Positions 1 to 9,418 of a stretch of 57,102 nucleotides of DNA are shown here, one piece after another (position 1 is the stretch's first letter; each line of letters begins with the position of its first letter). The stretch comes from an uncultured Aquimarina sp. (GTDB lineage Bacteria; Bacteroidota; Bacteroidia; Flavobacteriales; Flavobacteriaceae). The stretch covers positions 1 to 57,102 of the forward strand of contig CANMLL010000024.1 in the NCBI GenBank assembly GCA_947498775.1, given 5' to 3'. The notes under the pieces were generated by a model, which worked only from the letters and a program-made list of their open reading frames with translations, was not told where the DNA came from and ran no database searches. The position numbers and the translations under genes are program-made.

Positions 1-30
1 AATCCGTGGGAGAGTAGGTCACCGCCTTCT
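1..30 (+). rRNA. rrf: 5S ribosomal RNA, 3' end only
   Basis: The first ~30 bases read as the end of a 5S rRNA: GTGGGAGAGTAGGTCACCGCC is the conserved helix near the 3' end of bacterial 5S genes. The 5' part lies outside the window. A strong terminator follows directly, as expected at the end of an rRNA operon. The exact 3' end is an estimate. Confidence 0.85.
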
Positions 31-33
31 TAC

Positions 34-66
34 AAAACCCTCATCATAATCGATGAGGGTTTTTTT
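34..66 (+). terminator. Intrinsic terminator of the rRNA operon
   Basis: AACCCTCATC and GATGAGGGTT form a ten-pair stem with a six-base loop, followed by an unbroken T tract. It lies a few bases after the 5S rRNA end. Confidence 0.9.
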
Positions 67-125
67 ATGCGAGAAATTTATTTTTTCTTGCTGAATATTT
101 TATGTGTTTCTATACTATAATTTTA

Positions 126-133
126 TAGATTTG
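126..133 (+). promoter_or_regulatory. Candidate -7 box before the hemolysin III gene
   Basis: TAGATTTG fits the Bacteroidota -7 consensus TAnnTTTG and lies 15 bases before the ATG at 148. No convincing -33 TTG was found at the usual spacing, so this is a half-supported promoter. Confidence 0.4.
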
Positions 134-147
134 CTCTTTTACATTAC

Positions 148-777
148 ATGAAAATACAAACGCCAACAGAGGAACGATGGAATTACTTAACCCACGGATT
201 AGGATTTATCTTATCTTTCATCGGTATGTTTTTCTTATTAACCAACGATTCACAATTAACCAGGTATAGTACTTTTACAATTGTTCTATACAGCCTTTCT
301 TTAATGATCTTATATTTTGCCTCAACCGCTTATCATTACACTTCTAATGAAAAGCTTAAAAGAAGATTCAGGATCATGGATCATATTAGCATCTACCTTC
401 TAATAGCAGGAACGTATAGTCCGGTTACTTTAATAACGCTTTTGAGCGGCAAAGGGTCCTTGTTATTTATATTAGTTTGGGCTATTGCAGTTATTGGAAC
501 TATATTGAAACTGTTTTTTACTGGAAGATTTGAAATTATGTCATTGGTATTGTACCTGGTAATGGGATGGTTGATAGTATTAGATATAGCTAATTTAATG
601 GATAAAGTTGGACAAGAAGGAATTACATTTTTACTATTGGGCGGAGCAGCCTATACCTTCGGAATTGTTTTTTATGCCATGAAAAGATTAAAATTTCATC
701 ACGTTATATGGCACCTTTTTGTATTGGCAGGAAGTATTTTTCATTATATTTTTACATTGAAATTTGTTATTCAATAG
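148..777 (+). CDS. Hemolysin III / PAQR family membrane protein
   Basis: This is a 209-residue polytopic inner-membrane protein with about seven hydrophobic segments, the usual length for bacterial hemolysin III proteins. Family signatures are visible: ERWNYLTHGLG at the N-terminus, STAYH after the second segment, a conserved Asp in RIMDHISIYLLIAGTYSP, and HHVIWHLFVLAGSIFHY near the C-terminus. In the PAQR superfamily the conserved His and Asp residues form a metal site and the fold is linked to hydrolase or receptor roles. The bacterial function is not settled, and the hemolysin label comes from one Bacillus protein. It stands alone between the rRNA operon and a convergent gene ending next to its stop. 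Confidence 0.88.
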   Translation: MKIQTPTEERWNYLTHGLGFILSFIGMFFLLTNDSQLTRYSTFTIVLYSLSLMILYFASTAYHYTSNEKLKRRFRIMDHISIYLLIAGTYSPVTLITLLSGKGSLLFILVWAIAVIGTILKLFFTGRFEIMSLVLYLVMGWLIVLDIANLMDKVGQEGITFLLLGGAAYTFGIVFYAMKRLKFHHVIWHLFVLAGSIFHYIFTLKFVIQ

Positions 778-1206
778 TCAATTGTCAATGAAATCCTTGT
801 ATTCTAAAAAGAACGCTTCAAGTTTCAACATCTTTTGGTATAAAAACTCTTTGGTTTCTTCCCAAGTGTTTTTGTTATGAATGCTCACTTCTTGTAACTC
901 TATATAAAGTCTAGAGATAATTTTTCCATTATCCAATTTATAATATTCATCATAGATGATATCAGGAAGATATTTTGAAGTAATAATACCCTTCAGGCTC
1001 ACAAATTTTTCATAATAATAGGCTTTTATGAATTCATCATAGAGTTCGATGTCAATAGATACTTGAGCTTTTTTAGTGGTGAATGTAAACTTTAGAGTTA
1101 CATCTTTAATTTTAGTATTGTACAATAACCATTTACGGGGATATTCTTTTCCAAAATCTATCCAGAATTCTTGACGTATTTTTTTTGATTCTTCTTTGCT
1201 GAACAT
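778..1206 (-). CDS. DUF4268 family protein
   Basis: This is a soluble protein of about 142 residues starting MFSKEESKKIRQEFWIDFGK, which I recognise as DUF4268. A sequence of charged strands and Trp/Tyr residues (PRKWLLYNTKIKDVTLKF) follows. The function is unknown; the domain is sometimes found near restriction or DNA-related genes, but nothing here supports that. An in-frame ATG twelve bases upstream (1218) is also possible, but the conserved family N-terminus begins at 1206. It is the last gene of a minus-strand set and starts against the stop codon of the ZIP transporter gene, so translation is probably coupled. Confidence 0.8.
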   Translation of the reverse strand: MFSKEESKKIRQEFWIDFGKEYPRKWLLYNTKIKDVTLKFTFTTKKAQVSIDIELYDEFIKAYYYEKFVSLKGIITSKYLPDIIYDEYYKLDNGKIISRLYIELQEVSIHNKNTWEETKEFLYQKMLKLEAFFLEYKDFIDN

Positions 1207-1207
1207 A

Positions 1208-1885
1208 CTAAATAACATAAGCCACTACTGTAGCAGCCAGAATAACCAAAAGCTTCGTGACATTAAATTTATGGCCTTCATTACTTTCAAAAAGAATAGT
1301 GGTCGAGACATGTAGGAAAATACCAATTACCAATGCACTAATCTCCTTGTAATATACTTGAACATCTTCAAAATACTCACTTATAAAAGTTCCTAATGGA
1401 GTCATTAAGGCAAAAAGTAGTAAAGCGATCAAAATGGCAGGTTTCCGTATTTTTGTATTTAAAAGAAATGTTGTCATAATCATTGCTATCGGAATTTTGT
1501 GAATAATGATTCCAATCAAAATTCCTTCGGAATGATGAATCGGAAATCCCTCTAAAAAAGCATGAATTCCTAAACTTATAAATAATAACAAAGGAATCTG
1601 ATTCGTTTCTTTATCCAGATGAATATGACCATGTTCGGCTCCTTTAGAAAAATACTCAAGAATTTTTTGAAGTAAAATCCCAACCATTATCCAAACACCA
1701 GTACGCTTGGTAAAAAGGTTATCCTCGAAAACCTCGGGTAACATATTAAAAATAGTGATAGCTAATAGAAAAGCACCACTAAAAGCTAACAGCAATGTTA
1801 AGTTTTTTTGATTTGAAGGCTTAAAGATAAAAACGATCAAAGCTCCAATAAAAACTGCTGCTATGGATAAAATGTAGTTGTACAC
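1208..1885 (-). CDS. ZIP family metal transporter
   Basis: The 225-residue integral membrane protein has about eight hydrophobic helices. The ZIP metal-path motifs are present: HAFLEGFPI in the fourth helix and GIIIHKIPIAM in the fifth, both with the His residues that carry divalent metal. A His-rich loop (EHGHIHLDK, about residues 84-92) precedes helix four. It probably imports zinc or a related divalent ion across the inner membrane. The start codon is GTG, overlapping the TAG stop of the upstream methyltransferase gene by one base (TAGTG), which indicates coupled translation. Substrate specificity cannot be told from sequence. Confidence 0.88.
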   Translation of the reverse strand: MYNYILSIAAVFIGALIVFIFKPSNQKNLTLLLAFSGAFLLAITIFNMLPEVFEDNLFTKRTGVWIMVGILLQKILEYFSKGAEHGHIHLDKETNQIPLLLFISLGIHAFLEGFPIHHSEGILIGIIIHKIPIAMIMTTFLLNTKIRKPAILIALLLFALMTPLGTFISEYFEDVQVYYKEISALVIGIFLHVSTTILFESNEGHKFNVTKLLVILAATVVAYVI

Positions 1886-2616
1886 TATTTAAAAATTAAG
1901 ATAAGTCTAGGAGAAGTTTTTTGATCAAATTTTTGTAATTGGTAATCACCAAAAATATCTAAGAGGTCGACATTAGCTTCTTTAAAATATTCTTGAAAAT
2001 CTGCAAGGGTAATAGCTTTTACACGTTCTGTAAAGAAAAAATCTTCATCTTTATCATTAAATCTAATCTCTTTGAATATATATCCATCTTCAACATATCG
2101 TTTTATATTGAAAGCGATTCCATTTACTTCTTTAGTTTCTTCAGGTATAAGATTTGATATCACATAATCAACATTCATAAAATCTATCACGCCCAATCCT
2201 ATTTCATTAAGATCTGATTTAATTGCTTTTATGGTATTTAGATTATCTTCTTCTTTATCGAAATATCCAAAACTGGTAAATAAATTAAAAACGGCAGAAA
2301 ATTTTTCAGAATAAGGACGACACATATCATGCACTCTAAATTTTAAAGTATCATTTTCGAATTGCGATGCATATTGTATACTATTTCCAGAAAGATCTAC
2401 TCCGGTTACATCATAACCAAGTTTGTTAAGATAAATGCTATGACGCCCTTTACCGCAAGCCAGGTCTAAAATTTTTTCACCTTCTTCGAGGTTGAGATAA
2501 TGGGTTAGATTATCCATAAAATCACTAGCTTCAATATGATTTCTGTCTTTATATAATATATGATAATATGGTGTGTCAAACCATGATGCATACCACATTG
2601 ATGAATCTTTTAGCAT
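1885..2616 (-). CDS. Class I SAM-dependent methyltransferase
   Basis: This is a soluble protein of about 243 residues. The SAM-binding glycine motif reads ILDLACGKGRHSIYL, followed by the acidic ribose-binding end of strand two in GYDVTGVDLS. A later FNLFTSFGYF segment matches motif IV of small-molecule methyltransferases, including ubiquinone-type and cyclopropane-like enzymes; the substrate is unknown. The ATG at 2616 is chosen because upstream codons, including a TTG at 2625, lie inside a -7 promoter box reading the same way. It is the first gene of the overlapping set with the ZIP transporter and DUF4268 genes. Confidence 0.85.
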   Translation of the reverse strand: MLKDSSMWYASWFDTPYYHILYKDRNHIEASDFMDNLTHYLNLEEGEKILDLACGKGRHSIYLNKLGYDVTGVDLSGNSIQYASQFENDTLKFRVHDMCRPYSEKFSAVFNLFTSFGYFDKEEDNLNTIKAIKSDLNEIGLGVIDFMNVDYVISNLIPEETKEVNGIAFNIKRYVEDGYIFKEIRFNDKDEDFFFTERVKAITLADFQEYFKEANVDLLDIFGDYQLQKFDQKTSPRLILIFK

Positions 2617-2622
2617 AGGGCG

Positions 2623-2641
2623 CAAAATTAATGTATTTTTG
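2623..2641. promoter_or_regulatory. Back-to-back -7 promoter boxes between divergent methyltransferase genes
   Basis: TATTTTTG on the plus strand (2634-2641) and TAATTTTG on the minus strand (2630-2623) both fit the Bacteroidota -7 box TAnnTTTG and point away from each other. The minus-strand box ends only six bases before the ATG at 2616, implying an almost leaderless message. No clear -33 TTG is seen for either. Confidence 0.55.
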
Positions 2642-2669
2642 CGGTTTAATTATATTGAATTCGAAGATA

Positions 2670-3842
2670 GTGAGTAATTCTTTTAAAATGGTGGCTAAAA
2701 CCCTTTTTGGTTTTGAAGAAGTTTTGGCAAAAGAGCTTAGAAATTTAGGAGCTCAGAAGGTCGAAATAGGAAATCGAATGGTTAGTTTTTACGGAGATAC
2801 GGGTTTTATGTACAAGGCAAACCTATGTCTTAGAACTGCAATAAAAATCTTAAAACCTATTACTTCCAGAAGAGTTAGGAATGAACAAGATATATACGAT
2901 TTCATTCAGAGTATTCGATGGGAATCTTATTTGAGTGTAGACGATACTTTTGCTATTCATGCTACTGTAAATTCTACACAGTTCAATCATTCCAAATTCA
3001 TCGCCTTAAAGGCCAAGGACGCAATTGTGGATAAATTTAGAAAAGAGAAAGGAAGAAGACCTAATGTAGATCTAAATCACCCAGATCTTTCGATTGATAT
3101 CCACATTCAACAGGATTTATGCACAGTATCTTTGGATAGCTCTGGTGGTTCATTACACCATCGAGGATATCGTACAGCAACTAATATTGCTCCTATTAAT
3201 GAAGTCTTGGCCGCTGGTTTATTACTTCTTTCGGGTTGGGATGGCCAATGTGATTTTTTGGATCCTATGTGTGGAAGTGGCACAATGGCTATAGAGGCTG
3301 CAATGATTGCCTGCAATATTCCTGCAAACTTGAATCGCAAGGAATTTGCTTTTGAAAAGTGGTTGGATTGGGATATGGATTTATTTGAAAAGATTGAAGA
3401 AGCCTGCCTAAACAAGACTAGGGATTTTCACCATTCAATAATAGGAATGGACAAAGCTCCTTCTGCGGTTAGAAAAGCAAAAGTAAATGTAGAAAATGCA
3501 AATCTTATAGATTTTATAAAAATAAAAGAAGGAGATTTTTTTACATCCACCAAAGCGGTTGAAGGACCATTACATATAGTTTTTAATCCCCCCTATGATG
3601 AACGATTAGAAATTGATATAGAAGAATTTTATTCGCAGATCGGTGATACGCTAAAACAAAATTATCCGGGCACAAATGCTTGGTTTATTACAGGAAATCT
3701 TGAAGCATTAAAATATGTTGGCCTTCGCCCATCCAGAAAAATAAAAGTGTTTAATGGAAAGTTAGAAGCCAGACTAGTGAAATATGAAATGTATGCCGGT
3801 AGTAAAAAGGCAAAGTTTCAAACTAAAAAGGAAGGGGAATAG
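2670..3842 (+). CDS. THUMP-domain RNA guanine N2-methyltransferase
   Basis: About 390 residues. The N-terminal half (about residues 5-155) has ferredoxin-like plus THUMP character (MVAKTLFGFEEVLAKELRNLG), used to bind RNA. The C-terminal half is a Rossmann methyltransferase with DFLDPMCGSGTMAIEAAMI as SAM motif I and FNPPYDERL as the NPPY catalytic motif of N-methylating enzymes. This is the YpsC / RlmL N-half architecture, which makes m2G in 23S rRNA. The reading frame is open from 2631, but that part overlaps the promoter. GTG at 2670 gives the usual family N-terminus; ATG at 2688 is the alternative. Confidence 0.88.
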   Translation: MSNSFKMVAKTLFGFEEVLAKELRNLGAQKVEIGNRMVSFYGDTGFMYKANLCLRTAIKILKPITSRRVRNEQDIYDFIQSIRWESYLSVDDTFAIHATVNSTQFNHSKFIALKAKDAIVDKFRKEKGRRPNVDLNHPDLSIDIHIQQDLCTVSLDSSGGSLHHRGYRTATNIAPINEVLAAGLLLLSGWDGQCDFLDPMCGSGTMAIEAAMIACNIPANLNRKEFAFEKWLDWDMDLFEKIEEACLNKTRDFHHSIIGMDKAPSAVRKAKVNVENANLIDFIKIKEGDFFTSTKAVEGPLHIVFNPPYDERLEIDIEEFYSQIGDTLKQNYPGTNAWFITGNLEALKYVGLRPSRKIKVFNGKLEARLVKYEMYAGSKKAKFQTKKEGE

Positions 3843-4097
3843 TACATATTTCTAAGTAATTCCTTATCCTACTTTTGTTTTTTTTGATCTGGGTACGCTA
3901 CCGCTTCTTAGGTAAGAATAGATCAATATAAACTAAACGTAACCCAGAATTTTTTGTAATTACCATGAGGAGAGAGGAAGGATTGGTGGATTCAAAAAAG
4001 AGAGATCATAGTTTATACTTTTCTTAAGATGAAAATTATCTAAATTACCATACTTTTCTACCACTAATTAAACTTTTAACTAATCATCCTGATTGAT

Positions 4098-7000
4098 ATG
4101 AGAACAAAATTCACACAAGTCCTTTTCATAGTAATTTTATTGATATGTACAGGTTCTGTTAACGGACAAAGATCCAAAACAAAGCAAGTTGTGCCGTCTG
4201 CACTTTCTGACTCTGTGTTTTCTGGTTTAAAACTTAGAAATATAGGCCCGGCATTCATGTCTGGTAGAATTGCTGATGTTGCACTTCATCCAAAAAATGA
4301 GAGTATTTGGTACGTAGCTGTAGGCTCTGGAGGTGTATGGAAAACAGTAAATGCAGGGACTACATGGATCCCTATTTTTGATGATCAAACATCCTATTCT
4401 ATCGGATGTGTAACAATTGATCCCATAGATCATAATATTATCTGGGTTGGTACAGGAGAGAATATAGGAGGAAGGCATGTTGGATATGGCGATGGTATTT
4501 ATCGTAGTAGTGATGGTGGTGCGTCCTGGGAAAATATGGGGTTGGAAAAATCAGAACATATTTCGAAAATTATTATACATCCAGAAGATTCAAATGTAAT
4601 CTGGGCCGCGGCACAAGGACCATTATGGAAAAAAGGAGGAGAACGTGGATTGTATAAATCAATTGATGGCGGAAAGACATGGAAGAAAACCTTGGGCGAC
4701 GATCAATGGGTTGGAGTAACCGATTTGGTAATTGACCCCAGAGATCCAGATATACTTTATGCAGCAACCTGGCAACGTCACCGTACTGTTGCGGCATATA
4801 TGGGCGGTGGACCAGGATCTGGTTTACATCGCAGCAACGATGGAGGAGAGACTTGGGAACAACTAAAAAAGGGACTGCCCAAATCATGGATGGGCAAAAT
4901 TGGACTAGCTATTTCTCCTCAAAAACCAGATATTTTGTATGCAGCAATAGAGTTAGATCGAAGAACGGGAGGAGTATATCGTTCTGAAGACAGAGGTACT
5001 ACCTGGGAAAAACAATCTGATGCTGTTTCAGGTGCAACGGGACCACATTATTATCAAGAATTGTATGCATCTCCACATCATTTTGAAAGATTATACTTGG
5101 TAGATAATAGAATGCAGATTTCTGTGGATGGAGGAAAAACTTTCAACCGTATGAATAATGAACATAAACATGGGGATAATCATGCTATTGCTTTTAAAAA
5201 AGAAGACCCTAATTATCTTTTGGTCGGGACTGATGGTGGCTTATATGAAACATTTGACCTTACCAAAAATTGGCGGTTTATTGATAATCTTCCGGTAACA
5301 CAATACTATAAAGTTGCCGTAGACGATTCAGAGCCTTTTTATAATATTTACGGAGGTACCCAAGATAATAGTACCCAAGGAGGACCCTCTCGTACTGATA
5401 ATTTACACGGGATACAGAATTCTGATTGGAAAATTGTATTGAATTGGGATGGACACCAACCAGCAACAGAACCCGGGAACCCAAATATTATGTATGCAGA
5501 GCGCCAGGAAGGAAACCTATCCCGCGTAGATTTGAAAACGGGAGAAGTTACCGATATCCAGCCGCAACCCGGACTAAATGAGAGTTTTGAGCGGTTTAAC
5601 TGGGACGCCCCAATACTGGTAAGTGCTCATGAACCTAAAAGAATTTATTTTGCTTCGCAACGTTTGTGGAGATCTGATAACCGTGGTGATAAGTGGATTG
5701 CTATTTCTGGAGATCTAACCAAAAACCAGGAGCGTATCGAGTTAGAAATTATGGGAAAGAAGCAATCCTGGGACGCCCCTTGGGATTTTTTAGCCATGTC
5801 AAATTATAATACCATTACTTCGATTGCAGAATCACCAAAGCAAGATGGGATTTTATATGTGGGTACCGATGATGGGATTATTCAGGTAACCGAGGATGGA
5901 GGAAGTAACTGGCGCAAAATTGCTGTAGAAGCTTTGCCAGGAGTACCTGCAACAGCATTTGTTAATGATATCAAAGCCGATCTTTTTGATGCAAATACGG
6001 TGTATGTAGTACTTGATAATCATAAATATGGAGATTTTAATCCGTACCTACTAAAAAGTACAGATACAGGCCGTACCTGGAAACCTATAGCAGGTACTAT
6101 TCCCAAAAGGACATTGGTTTGGCGAGTTGTTCAGGATCATGTGCAATCCAATCTTTTATTCGTGGCTACCGAGTTTGGAATATATTTTACAATTAATGGG
6201 GGAGGTAAATGGATGAAATTAATTGGAGATATGCCTACGATTTCGTTTCGCGATTTGGCTATTCAGCGAAAGGAAAATGATCTAGTGGGAGCTTCTTTCG
6301 GAAGAGGCTTTTTTGTGCTGGATGATTATGCTATATTACGCAACATTTCTGAAGCAAAATTAAATGACGAGGCGGTATTATTTCCCACTCGTGATGCATG
6401 GTGGTATCTTCCCCGACCAAGCCTAAGTTTTGATGACAAAAAAGGAAGCCAAGGGGCATCACATTATGTAGCACCCAATCCAGAATTTGGGGCAGTGTTT
6501 ACTTATTATTTGAAAGACGGGTTAAAAACGAAAAAAGAAATAAGACAGACGAATGAGAAGAAAAGTAAAGGAAAAGATATTACTTTTCCTGGTTGGGATG
6601 TAGTAGAAGCCGAAGGAGTAATGTCTGATCCGCAAATAATCATATCAATTACAGATACTACCGGAAAAACGATTCGTAGAATTAAAGGCCCTGTTAAACC
6701 TGGTTTTCATCGAGTTGCCTGGGATTTACGTTATCCTGCATCAGATGCGATACCACTCAAAAAACAAGAAAACCCTTTTGGCTCGCCTCAAGGGTTTATG
6801 GCGGTGCCTGGAAAATATACGGCAACCTTATCCAAAATCGTAGAAGGAAAAGTCACACAGCTTTCTGAGCCTGTTTCTTTTACTGTAAAGCCTATGAGAG
6901 AAGGAACCCTAAAAGGAGCAACCCCAGAAGTGGCGTCTGAATTTTGGAGAGGTTTTGAGGATATTACCGGCAAAGTTTCTGCTTTAAATATTCAATTAGA

Positions 7001-7370
7001 TAGAATAGGGAAACGAATTAAAGCCATGAAAACAGCTTTGTTAAGAGCAAATGCCGCTCCTGGCGAACTAGATAATCGACTTAATACTATAGAAAAACGA
7101 GTAGCAGATCTCAATACAGATTTTTATGGCAATAGTGCTAAGCAACAGGTTGGGGAGAAAACCAAACCCACTATCGGTGATCGAATGTTTGCAATATATC
7201 GTGGAATACAGTGGTCTACCTATGGACCAACAAGCACTCATTTAGAAACTATGGAAATCATAAATACGCAGTTAGGATCCATACATTCTAAGCTTACAAC
7301 GCTTAAGAGTGAAACTGATAGACTGTCAAAAGATTTACAAGAAGCTGGAGCTCCTTTTGTTGAAGAATAA
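4098..7370 (+). CDS. Secreted BNR/sortilin-type beta-propeller protein (glycosyl hydrolase-like)
   Basis: The 1090-residue protein has a signal peptide (hydrophobic stretch to about residue 23). The first ~750 residues hold many Asp-box/BNR repeats of the form S-x-DGG-x-[ST]W, for example SSDGGASWENMG, SIDGGKTWKK and SNDGGETWEQ, which build one or two beta-propellers like VPS10/sortilin. Residues ~850-930 look like an Ig-like strand domain (GFHRVAWDLRYP), and the end is helical. Related proteins are annotated as WD40/YVTN/BNR-like or glycosyl hydrolase, but I see no catalytic signature, so enzyme activity is unproven. A periplasmic or surface binding or assembly role is equally likely. No neighbour is obviously linked. 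Confidence 0.82.
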   Translation: MRTKFTQVLFIVILLICTGSVNGQRSKTKQVVPSALSDSVFSGLKLRNIGPAFMSGRIADVALHPKNESIWYVAVGSGGVWKTVNAGTTWIPIFDDQTSYSIGCVTIDPIDHNIIWVGTGENIGGRHVGYGDGIYRSSDGGASWENMGLEKSEHISKIIIHPEDSNVIWAAAQGPLWKKGGERGLYKSIDGGKTWKKTLGDDQWVGVTDLVIDPRDPDILYAATWQRHRTVAAYMGGGPGSGLHRSNDGGETWEQLKKGLPKSWMGKIGLAISPQKPDILYAAIELDRRTGGVYRSEDRGTTWEKQSDAVSGATGPHYYQELYASPHHFERLYLVDNRMQISVDGGKTFNRMNNEHKHGDNHAIAFKKEDPNYLLVGTDGGLYETFDLTKNWRFIDNLPVTQYYKVAVDDSEPFYNIYGGTQDNSTQGGPSRTDNLHGIQNSDWKIVLNWDGHQPATEPGNPNIMYAERQEGNLSRVDLKTGEVTDIQPQPGLNESFERFNWDAPILVSAHEPKRIYFASQRLWRSDNRGDKWIAISGDLTKNQERIELEIMGKKQSWDAPWDFLAMSNYNTITSIAESPKQDGILYVGTDDGIIQVTEDGGSNWRKIAVEALPGVPATAFVNDIKADLFDANTVYVVLDNHKYGDFNPYLLKSTDTGRTWKPIAGTIPKRTLVWRVVQDHVQSNLLFVATEFGIYFTINGGGKWMKLIGDMPTISFRDLAIQRKENDLVGASFGRGFFVLDDYAILRNISEAKLNDEAVLFPTRDAWWYLPRPSLSFDDKKGSQGASHYVAPNPEFGAVFTYYLKDGLKTKKEIRQTNEKKSKGKDITFPGWDVVEAEGVMSDPQIIISITDTTGKTIRRIKGPVKPGFHRVAWDLRYPASDAIPLKKQENPFGSPQGFMAVPGKYTATLSKIVEGKVTQLSEPVSFTVKPMREGTLKGATPEVASEFWRGFEDITGKVSALNIQLDRIGKRIKAMKTALLRANAAPGELDNRLNTIEKRVADLNTDFYGNSAKQQVGEKTKPTIGDRMFAIYRGIQWSTYGPTSTHLETMEIINTQLGSIHSKLTTLKSETDRLSKDLQEAGAPFVEE

Positions 7371-7382
7371 AGAGGCTAATAA

Positions 7383-7409
7383 ACCCCAAAGGTTTTAAGA
7401 CTTTGGGGT
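7383..7409 (+). terminator. Candidate hairpin terminator after the BNR protein gene
   Basis: ACCCCAAAG and CTTTGGGGT form a nine-pair stem twelve bases after the stop codon. The downstream T run is short and delayed, so termination efficiency is uncertain. Confidence 0.5.
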
Positions 7410-7479
7410 ATAATCATTTTTGTAAACTTTTCAATTAAACTTTATCGGGATTCCAAAGTCTAAGTTATAAACTACCCGC

Positions 7480-8373
7480 ATGAAAATAAATATTATCATC
7501 CTATATGTGCTATTATTTTCAGGGTGTGGTAATGATGATTCAGACACAACCCCTTCCAATTTAGAACAGTTGAAGGCTACTATTCCATATAAATCAATTG
7601 AAGGGGTAGAAGAGAATTTATTAAGCTTAGATATTTACTATCGAGACGATATCAGTAATATAAAACCTGTGGTCATATGGGTACATGGTGGTGGATGGGC
7701 GGTAGGAGATAAATCCAGAAATCTAAGCGACAAAATAAATTTATTCAAAACACTAAATTATACTTTTGTGAGTATCAACTATCGATTGAGCCCTGATGTT
7801 CCAGAACAACTTTTACCTGATCGAATAAAATTCCCAGTCCATAATACTGACGTAGCTGATGCTGTTGCATGGGTGTATCAAAACATCGACCAATATGGAG
7901 GTGATAAGAACAGGGTTGCGCTTTTAGGCCATAGTGCCGGAGCACACCTTGTAGCATTAACAGGGACCAATAAAACTTTCCTTGAACAGGCTGGTTTGTC
8001 ACTTTCAAATATTAAAGGCGTGGCTGCTATTGATACCAAGGGATATGATGTGCGAAAAGAGGTTTTAGAAGGAAACGAAATATATATTAATGCATTTGGA
8101 ACAGTCGAAGAGGAGAATATTGCAGCCTCTCCTATACATAATGCTTCGTCAACTGATGAACACCCTATTTTCTTTATTGCCAAACGAGGTTCAAACGCAC
8201 GGATAGCTGTAGCGGATGCGTTTATTGAAGAACTTTCCAGTAATGGAGTAGCCACATATCAGGTAAACGGAAGCATCTATAACCATACCGGGATAAATCA
8301 GGCTATTGGCCAAGAAGGTGAGACGGTGGTTACCCCTGCACTTATTGATTTCTTCGAACAATGTTTCAAATAA
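7480..8373 (+). CDS. Lipoprotein alpha/beta hydrolase (esterase/formamidase-like)
   Basis: The 297-residue protein starts with a lipoprotein signal peptide whose lipobox ends LLFSGC, so it should be anchored in a membrane after export. The oxyanion-hole motif is WVHGGGW and the nucleophile elbow is GHSAG. The Asp/His members of the triad are probably in the C-terminal third (near NHTGINQ for His). This pattern fits the BD-FAE / kynurenine-formamidase-like group of alpha/beta hydrolases acting on small esters or amides. The substrate is unknown. It is followed by another lipoprotein hydrolase in the same direction but with its own ~150-base leader. Confidence 0.85.
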   Translation: MKINIIILYVLLFSGCGNDDSDTTPSNLEQLKATIPYKSIEGVEENLLSLDIYYRDDISNIKPVVIWVHGGGWAVGDKSRNLSDKINLFKTLNYTFVSINYRLSPDVPEQLLPDRIKFPVHNTDVADAVAWVYQNIDQYGGDKNRVALLGHSAGAHLVALTGTNKTFLEQAGLSLSNIKGVAAIDTKGYDVRKEVLEGNEIYINAFGTVEEENIAASPIHNASSTDEHPIFFIAKRGSNARIAVADAFIEELSSNGVATYQVNGSIYNHTGINQAIGQEGETVVTPALIDFFEQCFK

Positions 8374-8527
8374 AGAACTTCTAGCAACAAAAGGTAAACT
8401 GTTTGCGTTTAGTACCAACAAACATCATCATTTAGTTTTTTAAGGAAAAATAGTATAACCCAAACAGGATTTTAGTAATTTTAAGGGGCAAAAATTTACT
8501 AACACACTAACTTAAAAACTAACATTT

Positions 8528-9379
8528 ATGAAGATTCTAACAAATCATTATGTACTTCTTCTTTCTCTTTTATTTCTTTTGGGTTGCAAGGAGAATAAAA
8601 CCAAAGAAACTACTGAAACTACCGACGAAACAGAAGTTATCACTGAGAAACCTTTTCAGCTAAAAGGGGAGGAAGTAATCTACAAGGCTGATTCGTTATC
8701 CATGAAAGGGTATCTGGCCTATAATGAAAATGCTACCGAAAAAAGGCCAGGTATTATTGTTGTTCATGAGTGGTGGGGACATGACGATTATGTTCGTCAA
8801 CGGGCAGACATGTTGGCAGAACTGGGTTATGTAGCTGTCGCAATAGATATGTATGGAGATGGCAAACAAGCAGCTCACCCGGATGACGCGGGTAAATTTG
8901 CGATGAGTGTTATGGGTAATATTGAATCGGCAAAGGCTCGTTTTAATGCTGCTTTAGAAATGCTCAAATCACAGGAGTCTGTTGATGCTGATAAGATCGC
9001 AGCGATCGGCTATTGTTTCGGTGGAAGTGTGGCTTTGACAATGGCTAATGCTGGTGTAGACCTGGATGCTGTGGCTGCTTTTCATAGTGGTGTGCAATTG
9101 CCAGTGATGCCAACTTCTGATATTAAGGCTAAAGTATTGGTGTGCAATGGAGCCGAAGATCCTTTTGTTCCTGCAGAAACAGTAGAAGCATTTAAAAAAG
9201 CAATGGATAGCGTAAAAGCAGATTACAAATACATCTCGTATGAAAATACTACTCATTCTTTTACTAGTAAATCTGCCGATGCAATGGGTAAGAAGTTTAA
9301 TTTACCATTGGCATATCAAAAAGAAGCAGATGAGAAATCTTGGGCAGAATTAAAGCAATTACTTGAAGAAGTATTTTAA
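8528..9379 (+). CDS. Dienelactone hydrolase family lipoprotein
   Basis: The 283-residue protein has a lipoprotein signal ending LLFLLGC. The dienelactone hydrolase fold is clear: VVHEWWGHDDYVR matches the conserved Glu-x-Trp-Gly region, GYCFGG is the Cys nucleophile elbow of this family, GAEDPFVPAE carries the expected Asp, and THSFTS the catalytic His. The Cys-Asp-His triad is therefore intact. Exported DLH-like proteins in Bacteroidota are common but their substrates are mostly unknown. A Thr/Glu-rich linker (about residues 22-40) separates the lipid anchor from the enzyme domain. Confidence 0.9.
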   Translation: MKILTNHYVLLLSLLFLLGCKENKTKETTETTDETEVITEKPFQLKGEEVIYKADSLSMKGYLAYNENATEKRPGIIVVHEWWGHDDYVRQRADMLAELGYVAVAIDMYGDGKQAAHPDDAGKFAMSVMGNIESAKARFNAALEMLKSQESVDADKIAAIGYCFGGSVALTMANAGVDLDAVAAFHSGVQLPVMPTSDIKAKVLVCNGAEDPFVPAETVEAFKKAMDSVKADYKYISYENTTHSFTSKSADAMGKKFNLPLAYQKEADEKSWAELKQLLEEVF

Positions 9380-9418
9380 TTTTTTTTCACCCTCTGGGAT
9401 GTACTCAAGAGAGTGAAA

